This document shows, piece by piece, positions 11,440 to 22,343 of a DNA stretch of 64,000 nucleotides (the first letter of the stretch is position 1; every line of letters starts with the position of its first letter). Below the pieces are notes generated by a model. The model saw nothing but the letters and a program-made list of their open reading frames with translations, did no database searches and had not been told where the DNA came from. Position numbers and translations under genes: made by a program. Where the stretch lies: NCBI RefSeq assembly GCF_004193775.1, contig NC_041011.1, forward strand, positions 48,243,167 through 48,307,166, in the 5' to 3' direction. Source of the DNA: Glycine soja. Taxonomy: Eukaryota; Streptophyta; Magnoliopsida; Fabales; Fabaceae.

Positions 11440-12250
11440 AAAAATCAACTTTATTTATAAACAAATAAGACTAACTTAAATCAAATTATTTTCACACATA
11501 CACGACCTAATTTTAAAAAAAAAATTAAACAACTTCATTTATATAAAAAAAACAACTAATGTAAAATAAAATTATTAATAAACATGCACAACTTAATTTT
11601 TTTTTAAAAAAATTAAACAACTTCATTTATAAAAAAAAAAACACAACTAATATAAAAATAATTCATTACTAAACATCCACAACTTAATTTTTAAAAAAAA
11701 ATAAACAACTTCATTTATAAAAAAAAACACAACTAATGTAAAAAAAATTAATTAGTAAACATCCAACTCTTAATTTAAAAAAAAAATAAGAAACTTCATT
11801 TCTAAAAAAAAACACAACTAAATTACTTAGTAAACATCAACAAGTTAATTTTTTTAAAAAAAAAATAAACAACTTCATTTATAAAAACAAAACACAACTA
11901 ATATAAAAATAATTCATTACTAAACATCCACAACTTAATTTTTAAAAAAAATTAAACAACTAATGTAAAAAAAAAATTATTTAGTAAACATCCACAATTT
12001 TTTTAGTAAATAAAATACTTCATTTATAATAAAATAAACTAATTAATTATAAAAAATTAGTATTTTTATAAAACTTCCAAAACACACAACTTTAATTATA
12101 AAAATAGACAACTTCATTTTTAAAGAAAAAACACTAATTTAAAAAAAAAACAATAAACAAAAACAAACACAACTACTTTTATAAAAAAAAATTAATTTAC
12201 AAATTAATATTTAGTAAAAATACACAATTTAAATTATAAAAAAAATATGA
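11440..12250. repeat. A-rich degenerate tandem repeats upstream of the PMD gene
   Basis: Units of roughly 80-95 bp recur at least six times, each with acaacttcatttataaaaaaa and agtaaacatccacaactta. They occupy the promoter side of the minus-strand PMD gene inside the MULE. No coding frame. Confidence 0.75.
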
Positions 12251-12397
12251 CATCAAAAACCCAAACTTCATTTTTCATAAAATCTAAAAAACAAAATAAC
12301 CAAAATAAATAAAATAATTCATTTAAAAAAAAACAAAACAATTTCTGTTTAAAAAAAATTTTAAAAAAAAAAACACAAAAAAAACCAAAAAAACCAC

Positions 12398-12660
12398 TTC
12401 CGGAAGAAGTGGTTCTTCCGGAAACATTCCGGAAGAAGGGGTTCTTCCGGAAAGGTCTTCCGGAACTTTGAAACTTCTTCCGGAAGTGCGCGTCTTCCGG
12501 AATTCTTCCGGATGAACCACTTCTTCCGGAAAGTTCCCGGAAGACGTTTTCCGGAAGTCTTCCGGAAGAAGTGTTCTTCCGGAAGACGTTTGGTTACTTC
12601 CGGAAGAACACTTCTTCCGGAAACTTTCCGGAAAAGGTTCTTCCGGAACTTCCGGAAGAA
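12398..12660. repeat. Right subterminal TTCCGGAA palindrome array
   Basis: About sixteen perfect TTCCGGAA copies in 263 bp with further near matches, mirroring the two arrays at the left end. One more copy lies at about 13021. The following 12780-13020 segment repeats gagaagaagaag and ttccgggagagaag, a decayed version of the same motif. Confidence 0.87.
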
Positions 12661-13085
12661 CCCCTAACGGGTCTTCCGTAAGACTTCTCCGTCAGCCTTT
12701 TCCGCCATTTTTTCCGGCGTACTCTCGTCTTCTCCCCTCTCGTCTTCTACCCTAAGGTTCCATTGCTATGCTAAGGTTCCATTGTTATGCTAAGGTTCCA
12801 TTGCTATGCTAACAGTGATGCACATTACAAGCTAAGGGTAAGGGGAAGGGGAACTAACCTGTTCGCGGAGAAGAAGAAGAAAGCCTTGGCGCGCCTCGCG
12901 GAGAAGAAGCTTCACGGAGAAGAGAAGAAGAAGCAGGTTCCGGGAGAGAAGAAGCTGTGTTCCGGGAGAGAAGAAGAATCTGTGTTCCGGGAGAGAAGAA
13001 GAATCTGTTCGAAAAAAAGTCTTCCGGAAATGATTTGCGTTTTTTATAATTTTATTTTAAAGGGCAAAATGGTACTTTCAATAAA

Positions 13086-13131
13086 TTGCTGGGTGCACCA
13101 GCAATATTGCTGGGTGCACCTAGCAACTCCC
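13086..13131 (-). repeat. Right terminal inverted repeat of the MULE
   Basis: Inverted copy of 2537..2582 with three mismatches. It contains the near-perfect palindrome ggtgcaccagcaatattgct and its complement, able to form a hairpin of about 14 bp. Confidence 0.92.
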
Positions 13132-13140
13132 AAATAATTG
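13132..13140. repeat. 9-bp target site duplication, right copy (MULE)
   Basis: aaataattg, identical to 2528..2536. Confidence 0.93.
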
Positions 13141-13263
13141 TGCAAGAAATAGGGTCTGGATTGGATAGTAGTAGGCCTGCTTATATTTGGGCCTTGAATG
13201 ATACAAGTCCCACTTCTTTCAATTCTATCTAACCCAATCCAATTTTTCTCTATAAAATATTCA

Positions 13264-13395
13264 GGAAATTGCTATATTCACTCCCCTTCTTTACTTGTCC
13301 ATTCTCCTTTTCAAAGTAAACAAGTATATTTTTTTTGGAAAAAAATTAAAAAAGGAAGTGGATAAGAAAAAAGGGGAGTGGATATAGCAATTACC
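13264..13395. mobile_element. 132-bp MITE with 8-bp target duplication
   Basis: Ends are ggaaattgctatat and, inverted, ggtaattgctatat; the two arms remain similar for about 45 bp each. The 8-mer aatattca flanks both sides (13256..13263 and 13396..13403). An 8-bp duplication fits hAT-like MITEs, though the class is not certain. No coding capacity. It lies 132 bp right of the large MULE. Confidence 0.85.
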
Positions 13396-13403
13396 AATAT
13401 TCA

Positions 13404-14914
13404 AGATATGCTTTAGTCTGGTTACTGCTGTAGAGTTCTTTAAGCATAACCATATGGGGTTCTATAGAGTTTCGTGAATTAAAAAAAAATTAAAAACTTT
13501 ATAGTTTATACCGATTAATGGATCAAATTTTTATTAATACAGAAGAATATTTTTTCACCTAAATCTTTTCATTATTTTTTCTTGGTATGTTTATCACATT
13601 CTAAGAGGTCACTAATGACTCTACTTGATTGGATCACCAATGCGACAGTGTGCATCTCAAAAGGTACTTTTTATGGCAAAGGCTTTTCTTCTAAAAAAGT
13701 TTAATTATTGCTCAAAAGATTTTATTGTTATAATTTTTGAAAATATAAATCAATTAACTTAATAGTTAAATTAAATAACAAACTTTAAAATATAAATGAA
13801 TTTTTAATTTTAAAATTTTAATTTTTTGGTATTCATTATATTTTATATATTATTTAATTAAAAATTTAATATATAAGTAAAGGAAAATCATAAAAAAATA
13901 ATCACAAATATAAATGAATCCAATGAAAATTAAAATTTTAAACTTCCCTCTTTTATATTTCTACTCGTGGTATCTATCCCCCATTTGCGGAGTCCCCAGC
14001 CATTTATCATCTCTACTTCCCAAAGCACAAAAACTGAACCTCCAGCTAAGTACGAAAACGAAATACCCCATACCGGCCACAATCTACTACACCCACAACC
14101 ACAATATCATGACCCAACCGCCAATCAAAACCTGCCATGTCATCACAAGTCCAATCAGTGCAAATCGTGCGAGTTTCATTGTCCTAACATGCCAAGAGAA
14201 CTTTTGATAAATTCATGTTTAAAAAACGAGATTCGTGCGCTTTAAGGACAAGTTTCAAATGCTTCTGATCATCTCAATTTATTTTTCACACATTCCTTTG
14301 AAAAATATAATTTTTAAATAATTATATATCAACAATATATTTTTTTTTACTTAACAAATAATATTTTCTTCTAACTATACCATAATTATATTCATATTTT
14401 TCTTTATCTTTTTTTTATATGTAAAAATTTATATCAATTAAGTCTCAAAGATTTATTAGAATCAAGACATGTTTAATATATTATATTTATATTAAACGTT
14501 CACAAAAATATTTATAAATTGTCTGTTAATAAAATTTTCACATTCACAAAGAAAATTAAATGTATATTCTTGTGTATTAACCTTTGTTGAGAATATCATT
14601 TATAAAGTATACATAAAAAATATATCTTAACTATTATGCTTTTTAATTTTATAATTTAACTATTAACAATATTAAAATTAATACATTATACCAATAAATT
14701 TATTTAATTGACCCAATTTGATGTCACAAAATTAATTCTATCAAAATCTCACACACAGGATAAAAACAAAAGTAAAAAACAAACCCGTCTCAACCATACA
14801 CCCATAATCTCTGTTTGTGAAGTTCTTACTGCGGCAGTTAGTAAATGACATACCCTTGCCACTAACTAATGTCCTCTCATTCCCCCGTTTAAACTCATTC
14901 ACCAATTCCACCTC
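13404..14914. other. AT-rich intergenic DNA
   Basis: No gene recognised. A frame near 13914..14245 is rich in His, Asn and Thr and overlaps another frame of the same length; nothing suggests it is coding. Confidence 0.65.
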
Positions 14915-14920
14915 TATAAA
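14915..14920 (+). promoter_or_regulatory. Probable TATA box of the rhomboid gene
   Basis: cctctataaacta, 50 nt upstream of the start codon at 14970, which would leave a short 5' leader. Confidence 0.5.
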
Positions 14921-14969
14921 CTATAAACACCTTACGTTACAGAATAAAAGTTTCTGACTGACAGAAATT

Positions 14970-17815
14970 ATGGCAAGAAGAGATCTTGAAAGTGGCGGTG
15001 GAGTAACCAAGAACAACAGAAGTGCAGAGGAAAACTACTCTGCGCCCGAATCTTCCCATGTTTATGATTCTGAGACCCATTGGACATCATGGCTCGTGCC
15101 CATGTTTGTGGTTGCTAATATTGCTGTCTTTGTTATTACCATGTACATCAACAATTGTCCCAGGAACAACCTTCGTTTCCAAGGTCGCTGCGTGGCAAGG
15201 TTTCTTGGAAGGTTCTCTTTTCAGCCTATGCAGGAGAATCCCTTGCTTGGTCCTTCTTCTTCAACGTATGAGCTCAATCCCTTGTGTTTTTCTTCAATAC
15301 CCATGTGCTATTTATTTTATTGGTTTCGTTTGTGGTTCTATTAGTTCTTCTTATTCGTTTCTTTTGGGGGGATTTTGGTATTGCTTTTATTGGTGGTCTC
15401 ACTTTGGAAGGGAACTTCAACGCTTCCTGGCTTGAATAGAATGTACTTTATAATGTTTTTTGTTTTAGCTTTCTTGGAAAATTTTGCTAAATTTAGTGAA
15501 TTGGGTGTCTCTTTAAATATGTTGTGTGCTAAGCGATGGCTTTCTGGTACTCTGGAATTTGTTTAGTTTATTTACTCTATGAGATGAATTTCGAAGTTCA
15601 AACGGTTCTCTCTTCATGGTCTGTTTCAATTCTCTGCCTTGGTTTGAGGGAACTCGATGTCATCATTTTTTTTTCGTAGGAATAAATAAATGAGTTATGA
15701 AGGAAAGAAAAGAAAACCAAGTGGGGTGAAACGTAAAGGTTCTTTGCGTGGTTAAATGCCTTAAGTGAACTGAGAAAGTTGGCTGCATCTTTTGTGATTG
15801 ACTATCATTTGACTTGGCTGGGACTGTGGCATTTCTTGGGTCATAAAAAATTAGCCACAGCGCACAACACTTTGGACTTGTATTCAAATTTCCATTTTTT
15901 TTATTATTGTATAATATGTCAATATGTTTTTTTATAAATACACTATTTTTTCTATCACCCTTTATTAACGGCAAACAAGGTAAGGATCAAGGATTCTTAA
16001 AAATTGGTGTATTGACTTGTACTTTGTTTCAGGAAAGGCTTTTTTTTTTTTCTTTTCTTTTTTCCAGCATCTGCATTTCAGTTTGGTTTATTGGCTGGTT
16101 TTATGTTGTCAGTGAGAAGAATGTGAAACGGGTTGTACATCCGTCGACTTTTCTATTTCATTGAATATTTAATAAGCTTTTAAGTATTGTTGCTGACTTG
16201 TTTCATTTGGGTTCTTGACTTGGTTATTGTCTTCTACTAAAGGGGGAAGGCGAAAGCAAAATATTTACCTATCCAGCCATGATTGTGTGGGTTTTCCAAT
16301 TTTGTAACTTGCAATTCTTTGTATGCACTATTCATGTAACAGTTTAAATGTTAGCTTATTTTGTTCTTATGTTCTAGAGGAAAAATTATTGATTTGAAAT
16401 GTTTTATTCACTTTTGAAGATTGACCAAGATGGGAGCTCTTCGATGGGATAATGTTGTGAATAGACATCAGGGATGGAGACTTGTCACTTGCATTTGGTT
16501 ACATGCTGGGGTTATTCATTTGCTGGCTAATATGTTGAGTCTGGTCTTCATTGGCATTCGCCTTGAACAACAATTCGGGTTTAGTATGTTTTTCTTCCAA
16601 ACTAGTGAAATCTGCTTATGGTTACATTGATGTCACGTAGTAAATGTCACACAAAATAAGTAAAACAATCATTAAAAATCCAAGTTCATATTTGCTGGTT
16701 AGGAAACTTAATTCAGTTTCTCTTTTGGTCAAGTTTTACTTTACAAATTAATGGACCTAACATTTTCATTTGTCAAACTAATGGCAGTTAAGATTGGAAT
16801 CATATACTTGGTGTCTGGGTTTGGTGGAAGTGTACTGTCGTCTCTATTTATCAGAGACCACATCTCTGTGGGTGCTTCTGGTGCCCTTTTTGGACTTCTT
16901 GGCGCAATGCTGTCTGAACTTATCACAAACTGGACTATATATTCCAATAAAGTGAGTGTACCTAATTCTTTAAGTCACCCTGATTTATGGGTTTCTTCAA
17001 TACAAGAGACACCTCAAATCTTCTTCATTTTGGCTCATTGCAATCAATTAGTTTTATACCTTCAAAATAGATTAACATTGTACGAGTTAACTTTTGTTTT
17101 TCACTCTTTTTGCAGGCAATGGCTTTAATAACCCTTCTAGTGATCATTGTAATCAACCTTGGCATTGGCATTTTGCCACACGTAGATAATTTTGCTCACA
17201 TCGGAGGATTCCTGGTGGGATTACTCCTTGGCTTTATTTTGCTGCCACGTCCTCAGTTCGGTTGGTTAGAGCAGCGACGTCTTCCTGCCGGTGTTCAGAT
17301 GAAGTCAAAGTACAAGACTCACCAATATGTTCTAGGGGTTGTGTCTCTTATTCTGTTGATTGCAGGGTTAGTTCCTTCCATAAATCCTCATAAGGAATGT
17401 TGCTACTTTAATAAGTATTTTGCTAAAGGAGATAAAATTCATATATTATATTGGTATATGTCTAAGTATTCGTCAATTCAATTTTTTGAAATTCCATGGA
17501 CTGTTCTTATTAAATGAAAATCTAGTTTTTTACTTTGTGTGCTCCCTATCAAATAAATAGTGTAGGGACTTATTGGTTATTTTTCCTTGCATTCTGTTGC
17601 AAGTTTATAGTCTGTCATGAATCCATGAACTTCTCTACTTCGATAAAAAAAAAAAAATAGATGTTAAAATCACTGAAATTCATTTGTTTAATGGCAGGTT
17701 ATCGACTGCATTGGTGATGCTATTTCGGGGTGAGAAAGGGTATGACCACTGCCATTGGTGTCGCTACTTAACATGTGTCCCTACTTCTAAATGGGAATGC
17801 AGCAATGACAGTTAA
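14970..17815 (+). CDS. Rhomboid-like intramembrane serine protease (330 aa, 5 exons)
   Basis: Cleaves transmembrane proteins within the lipid bilayer; the close Arabidopsis relatives RBL1/RBL2 are Golgi proteins. Exons 14970..15265, 16420..16583, 16788..16951, 17116..17366 and 17698..17815 join in frame. The exon 2 donor is the gtatgt after GFG-type codons at 16583, giving QQFGFIKIG. A cytosolic N-terminus precedes a first membrane helix at about 41-60. Then come the [13 protein letters not shown] signature (H132, N136), catalytic Ser184 in [10 protein letters not shown] and catalytic His236 in [10 protein letters not shown]. The Cys-rich tail ends [13 protein letters not shown], typical of the plant RBL1/2 group. 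All catalytic residues are present, so activity is expected. Which numbered RBL it matches is not settled here. Confidence 0.93.
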
Positions 17816-18645
17816 ATAAGAAAGGGGAAATGATTTTCACTTGCAATATCTTTTCTTGTGTATAGCCATAGAGCTCTTAGAAACTGGCTTGTTTTGTCTC
17901 TTTTAGTTTTTTTTGTTCTTTAAATAATTGGTCTGCCTTTATGAATTTATGCTTTTTTTTTAAAAAAAATTATACATATTAGTATATGATATATAAAGAA
18001 ATTTGCTTGTATATGAACTCATTTCTCATTTTATATCCTCCCTGGCTTCATTATTGTCTTTTTATTTTCTAATGTTTATCCAAGTAATTATGGATTTCAA
18101 CTTTAAATTCAAGAATTCTCAAGCAATCAAGGAATTGATCAATCATTTGGAAGGAAGACTCATATTATTGTTTAATTATTTTATCTTTGCATCACAAGCA
18201 TGTTGAATTCAAAATATGGCCAACAATCAATGTCTTATCAGAAACGGAAAAAAATTATCCGTCGGTTAGACATGAACATCCAACAGATATTGTGTTTAGA
18301 AAAAGACAATTTAGGTAGGAAAGCAATGCAAATTGGTGAAAAAGCATAGTTTGGACGCCTCACCAGAATCACCACTAATTCCTTAAACTGTATCCTTTGG
18401 GTTCACCTAATTTGTCTGTGTATAAAAGATATTTAGCTGTTCACCTTGGGCTCAGTGGCTCACCCACTACTTGTACAAACTAGAGTCACTACTATTTCTG
18501 TGTCTAAAAGATATTAAGTCATTCCGTAAATTGTCTGTGTATAAAAGATATTAAGTCAATTGGGTTCTCCCACTATTTCTGTGTCTGCAAGAGACTAAAA
18601 TTTATACTATTATTTAAAAATTGAAGAAAATTAAAAAGCTAACAT
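17816..18645. other. Intergenic DNA with short direct repeats
   Basis: No gene. Between about 18410 and 18595 the phrase ctgtgtataaaagatatt and variants (ctgtgtctaaaagatatt, ctgtgtctgcaagagact) recur about four times. Confidence 0.6.
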
Positions 18646-18719
18646 TGGCGTCGCCCGGACTCGAACCGGAGACCTTCAGTGTGTTAGACTGACGTGATAA
18701 CCAACTACACCACGACACC
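18646..18719 (-). tRNA. tRNA-Val (anticodon AAC)
   Basis: Read on the minus strand the 74 nt begin GGTGTCG and end CGACGCC plus discriminator A, giving a 7-bp acceptor stem with one G-U pair. The D-arm holds GTGTAGTTGGTTATCAC and the T-arm GGTTCGAGTCC. The anticodon loop is CTAACAC, so the anticodon is AAC, and it matches plant nuclear tRNA-Val as I know it. There is no intron. A T5 run (aaaaag on the plus strand at 18634..18638) just downstream can end RNA polymerase III transcription. Confidence 0.95.
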
Positions 18720-19037
18720 TGCTGACGCCAGTTGTCAGTTGTTTAAGTAAATAACTTTGCATGTTTTAATCCAACTATTTGAAATAGTTACGTCATGCAT
18801 GCCTAAAAGTTCATTAAAAAATCATGTAAAACCACACCAAACCAGCATTTCCCTCGTATATCATATAATATAATTTTATAATGTACCGAAGGACTCCACT
18901 TAACTAATTGTAAAGCTTCTTTAAGGAGAGACAAAGTAAGGAAAAAAAGAAGAGAAGAGAGCCTTCCTTATTAGCATATTTCTGATGGAACTTTGTATGG
19001 GAAGCTAAACAAGGCTTTAAGAATAATTGTGTAGCTG

Positions 19038-19673
19038 ATGTTGCTTTCCTTGGCCCCATTTTTTGTATCTGCATTTATACATTGCTCCACAATTACTCAA
19101 CTTTTCTCAGCATGCTCCATCTTCATCACCTATGGTTCCTCAGACCCCATTCCAGGGTCCCCTTGCTGTGATGCCATGTTTGGCTTGAACAACATTGCTA
19201 ACATTGGTGATAATGGGCCATATGTTTGTAGATGCTTATTGGGCCTAATTGAAACTTACAGCCCAAATTCCACAGCCATAGCTATCTTACCAGGTTTATG
19301 TGGTGTTTCTTTGGGCTTCATCATTGATCCAAACACTGACTGTTGTAAGTCTCTCTCTCTTTGCCTTATGGGCTTGGCTTTGAGTAAATGTAGACAATTG
19401 CTTCCTGCACCTCCATCATTGATTCATGTATCTTTTTAAACTTACAGAACACCTAATTTGGAATATTAGCCTTTTCAGATTATAATTGGCTAATCCGGAA
19501 TGTAATTTACGTTCTGGATTAGTGCAAGAAGTAACTTTGGAGGTGCAGGAAGCAATTTCCGTAAATGTAAATGCCATCGGTCCAATTATTCCATCATACA
19601 ATATTTGCTTGTCACTCATTGAAATTGTGTTCCTTGTGTCTTTGCAGGGTCTTCTAGAAACTTGGAGATTTGA
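19038..19673 (+). CDS. Non-specific lipid-transfer-like protein, eight-cysteine motif (about 110 aa)
   Basis: Exon 1 is 19038..19344, ending at a consensus donor (gtaagt). I place exon 2 at 19648..19673 (tail WSSRNLEI), because the other AG sites I tested either give an immediate stop or a longer unlikely tail. Eight Cys occur as C16, C26, C43-C44, C64-x-C66, C88 and C102, the spacing of the plant lipid-transfer/seed-storage fold. These proteins are normally secreted. The odd point is the N-terminus: C16 falls within the only hydrophobic leader (MLLSLAPFFVSAF) and a stop codon lies just upstream in frame. Either the signal peptide is very short or an upstream exon is missed. The intron holds an inverted-repeat element. 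Confidence 0.7.
19396..19557. mobile_element. Small inverted-repeat element (MITE-like) in the LTP-like gene intron
   Basis: Perfect 20-bp inverted arms (aattgcttcctgcacctcca at 19396..19415 and its complement at 19538..19557) about 120 bp apart. A second nested pair (ctaatccggaatgtaa with ttacgttctggattag) lies at about 19490..19522. I remember the same arms from scattered soybean repeats, so this is probably a MITE. No clear target duplication. Confidence 0.65.
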
Positions 19674-22343
19674 GGTTTCACTCGCGAAAATAGTAATAAA
19701 GTGTTTGTTGTAAAATAGTCTAATGCACAAGACCTACATGGCATTTCAGTTCCATAAACATTCTTCATATCAAATAAAGTTTTGTATAAAGTCCATGTTT
19801 CCAAGAATGGAGGGTCATCATCACTCGTCAGCATTACGTATATAGGCATGAGTTTCAGAGTAACACCTTGTATTTCTCCTTGGCTAGGCTGGTAGGGAAT
19901 TCATTACACAAAATCGTCATTATGAATCACGTGACGAGTAGTGTGTGGCACAATGAAGCTCTATTGCCCTAAACATCCTCCACCACCAATAGCCAAGAGC
20001 AAAATCTATTGTTCCTAACGCGGATATTCCACACCCATTTCAATCACAATGCTATGCTATGCCCCACCCTAAATTACTGTGTTCATAATGTTAATATGTC
20101 TGGTGGTCGTTGGATCCGTAAATCTAAGCTCTCTCCCATCCTCAAGTGCCCCCCATTGTGCCTAAGTCAATTAATTAAACTATACATGATAAGTCTTTCC
20201 AAGATTGGATCCACTGCCTTGAATATGTCACCCCCTTAAATCATACTACTATTTTGTGATTCACCATTGTTTTCTCTTTTTTGACACATCTCTTTCTCAT
20301 GGTACGATATGTCCTGGTGAATGCATCCAACTATTTCATAATTATTACCATTTACCAAGTGCCCAACACAAACATTATTATATATAAACTCTGGCGTTTT
20401 TTCCTTCTTCTAATTCAGGAGAACTTTGACAATAGGAAATAAATTTTCTGACACTTTTATTGTTTAAAGGTTCAATTCAGAGTGATTCAAATAGACTGCT
20501 TTGGAACTTTTGCATGATTGAAAAAAAGCTAATGATTTTGGCATAATGAATTGAAGGCCATACACTTTATAAAAGAAAAGTGCATTGTAAGTAGACATTT
20601 GAGTATGGTGTCTTAGTGGGGATTGGTGTGGGCCAAAACTAGATCATAGAGGGGCAAATGAGAAGAAGTAGTACTAAACTACTAATTCTACATTAATTAT
20701 GGTCATAACCAGCTCCATATAATCGCTTGATTTCAACTGCATGGCTTGAGGTGAACATAGCATCCAAGGGCACAGTTCCCTTTCGAAGCCTCAAGAAAAC
20801 AACAAAAAAAACTAGAACAGAACAAGATAAGGGAAAGATCCAAAGAGGTGAGTAATGCTGTCATATATGAATTATTTTGTCCATTTGTTTCATGTCCCTT
20901 TCTCACCTAGTGGACCACCGAAATGCTAAACTTGAAAGAAAGCTTAGATCTAGTTTCCGTGGATTCACAGTGGATAAATCTAGATTGGAATACTAAGTAA
21001 AATGAACAGTCTATGAAAAACAGATCTTCTCTAAATAATTACTCCACCACACAAGGTTATCTACTGAAACAAAAAATTGTATTTATACATTTTTACGCAC
21101 AATGGGATTTTATAATTAAAAATATACGAGAATGATCGAGAAGTGAACAATTGCATTTAATGGCAGTGCGGAAGCAAATTGAAATAGGCGGCACCTATGC
21201 AAATTAAAGAGAGGAAAGTGCTAGTTGTACATCGGTTTAAAATACATTATCTCACGTTTGGAGCGTTGGACAAAATTAGAATGCAAGTTATTATATAGAT
21301 TATGGACAGATAAGACCTTTATAATTTGATAGCGAAAACAGTATATAGTAGGAGTTAATGTGTATAAGTATGTGTTAGGTACCTGAACCCGTTTTCTGGA
21401 ATAGACTAGATGAAATAATCTCAAGAAGCAAAATCAGTTTACTGGATTTTGATAACATTATAGACTTCAGCGTTCAACAGAAAAAGTGCATGAGTACTCA
21501 ACACCTACCCCAAAAATTCTGGAGTTAGATGCACTACGCGTTTAGACTAGAGTCAATAAACTAGGGAGTTGGAAACAACTCTGATTTTATAAACTTAATT
21601 AGTTAACTTGGTTAAAAGTAAGTTTATAATAACATGATTTATGTTTAGATAGTATCATATCAAATGTAATTTGACTGATTTGTATCAAAGTCATTTTATG
21701 TGTGAGCAATGCATATTAGCCTCAAAGTAGTGCGAAAAAAATTAGTGCTTGTTTTTTGTACCAATATAATCATTTCCTCTCACCGTGCATATCTTTCAAT
21801 GCAAAACTTGATTGAAATTACATTTAAAGGTTCAAAACCAATTCTGTCAAAATTAACTGCACTCAACTTTAAAACAGACAATTAGTAGCTCTGTAATAAA
21901 TGAATGAGTGCATTATCTCAGAATAGTAACAATATTAATAAAAAAAAATGTACAGTTATGAAAAAGTGTTATAAAAAAACAGAAGTATTTGTCCTATAGA
22001 TTATGATGTGCCAACTGCCAAGCATTTGTCCCTAACGAGAAATGATTACTTGGATTCATCATCATTAAATTCTTCAAATGAAGGGGCTAGTTCCATGTAA
22101 GTTATGATTAAAAACATGCACTCCACTAAGCAAACAGTCAAACCAAGTCATGATTTACAAATCCACACTCACTGAAAACGTCAACAATGACAACAATCGT
22201 GTATGGACTATAATAATACATGTAAAAAATAATAATTACATTCTCAACTGCTGCCACACACAAGAAACTCAAACAAAAGGAAATAATATGTCTCTTCTTT
22301 TTTGTGGAAAAAAAGTGGGGATTGTCTTGTAACACACTCAATG
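19674..22343. other. Intergenic DNA, no gene seen
   Basis: Short frames only, none with a domain or splice context. The right part is probably the 3' flank of the minus-strand IQD gene. Confidence 0.65.

Larger units (their letters stand above)
2537..13131. mobile_element. Mutator-like transposable element (MULE), 10,595 bp, three genes
   Basis: Both ends are inverted copies of a 46-bp sequence (43 of 46 identical) and are flanked by a perfect 9-bp duplication, so the boundaries are set to the base. Inside are a transposase-OTU gene (4061..7016, +), a small PB1-like ORF (7464..8075, +) and a plant-mobile-domain gene (9328..11377, -) with one stop codon. The subterminal 0.1-1 kb on each side holds arrays of the palindrome TTCCGGAA, and 191-bp tandem repeats sit between the convergent genes. 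The identical duplication and open transposase frame point to a fairly recent insertion of an element that may still be autonomous. The transposase class is read from sequence; present activity is inference. Confidence 0.93.
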
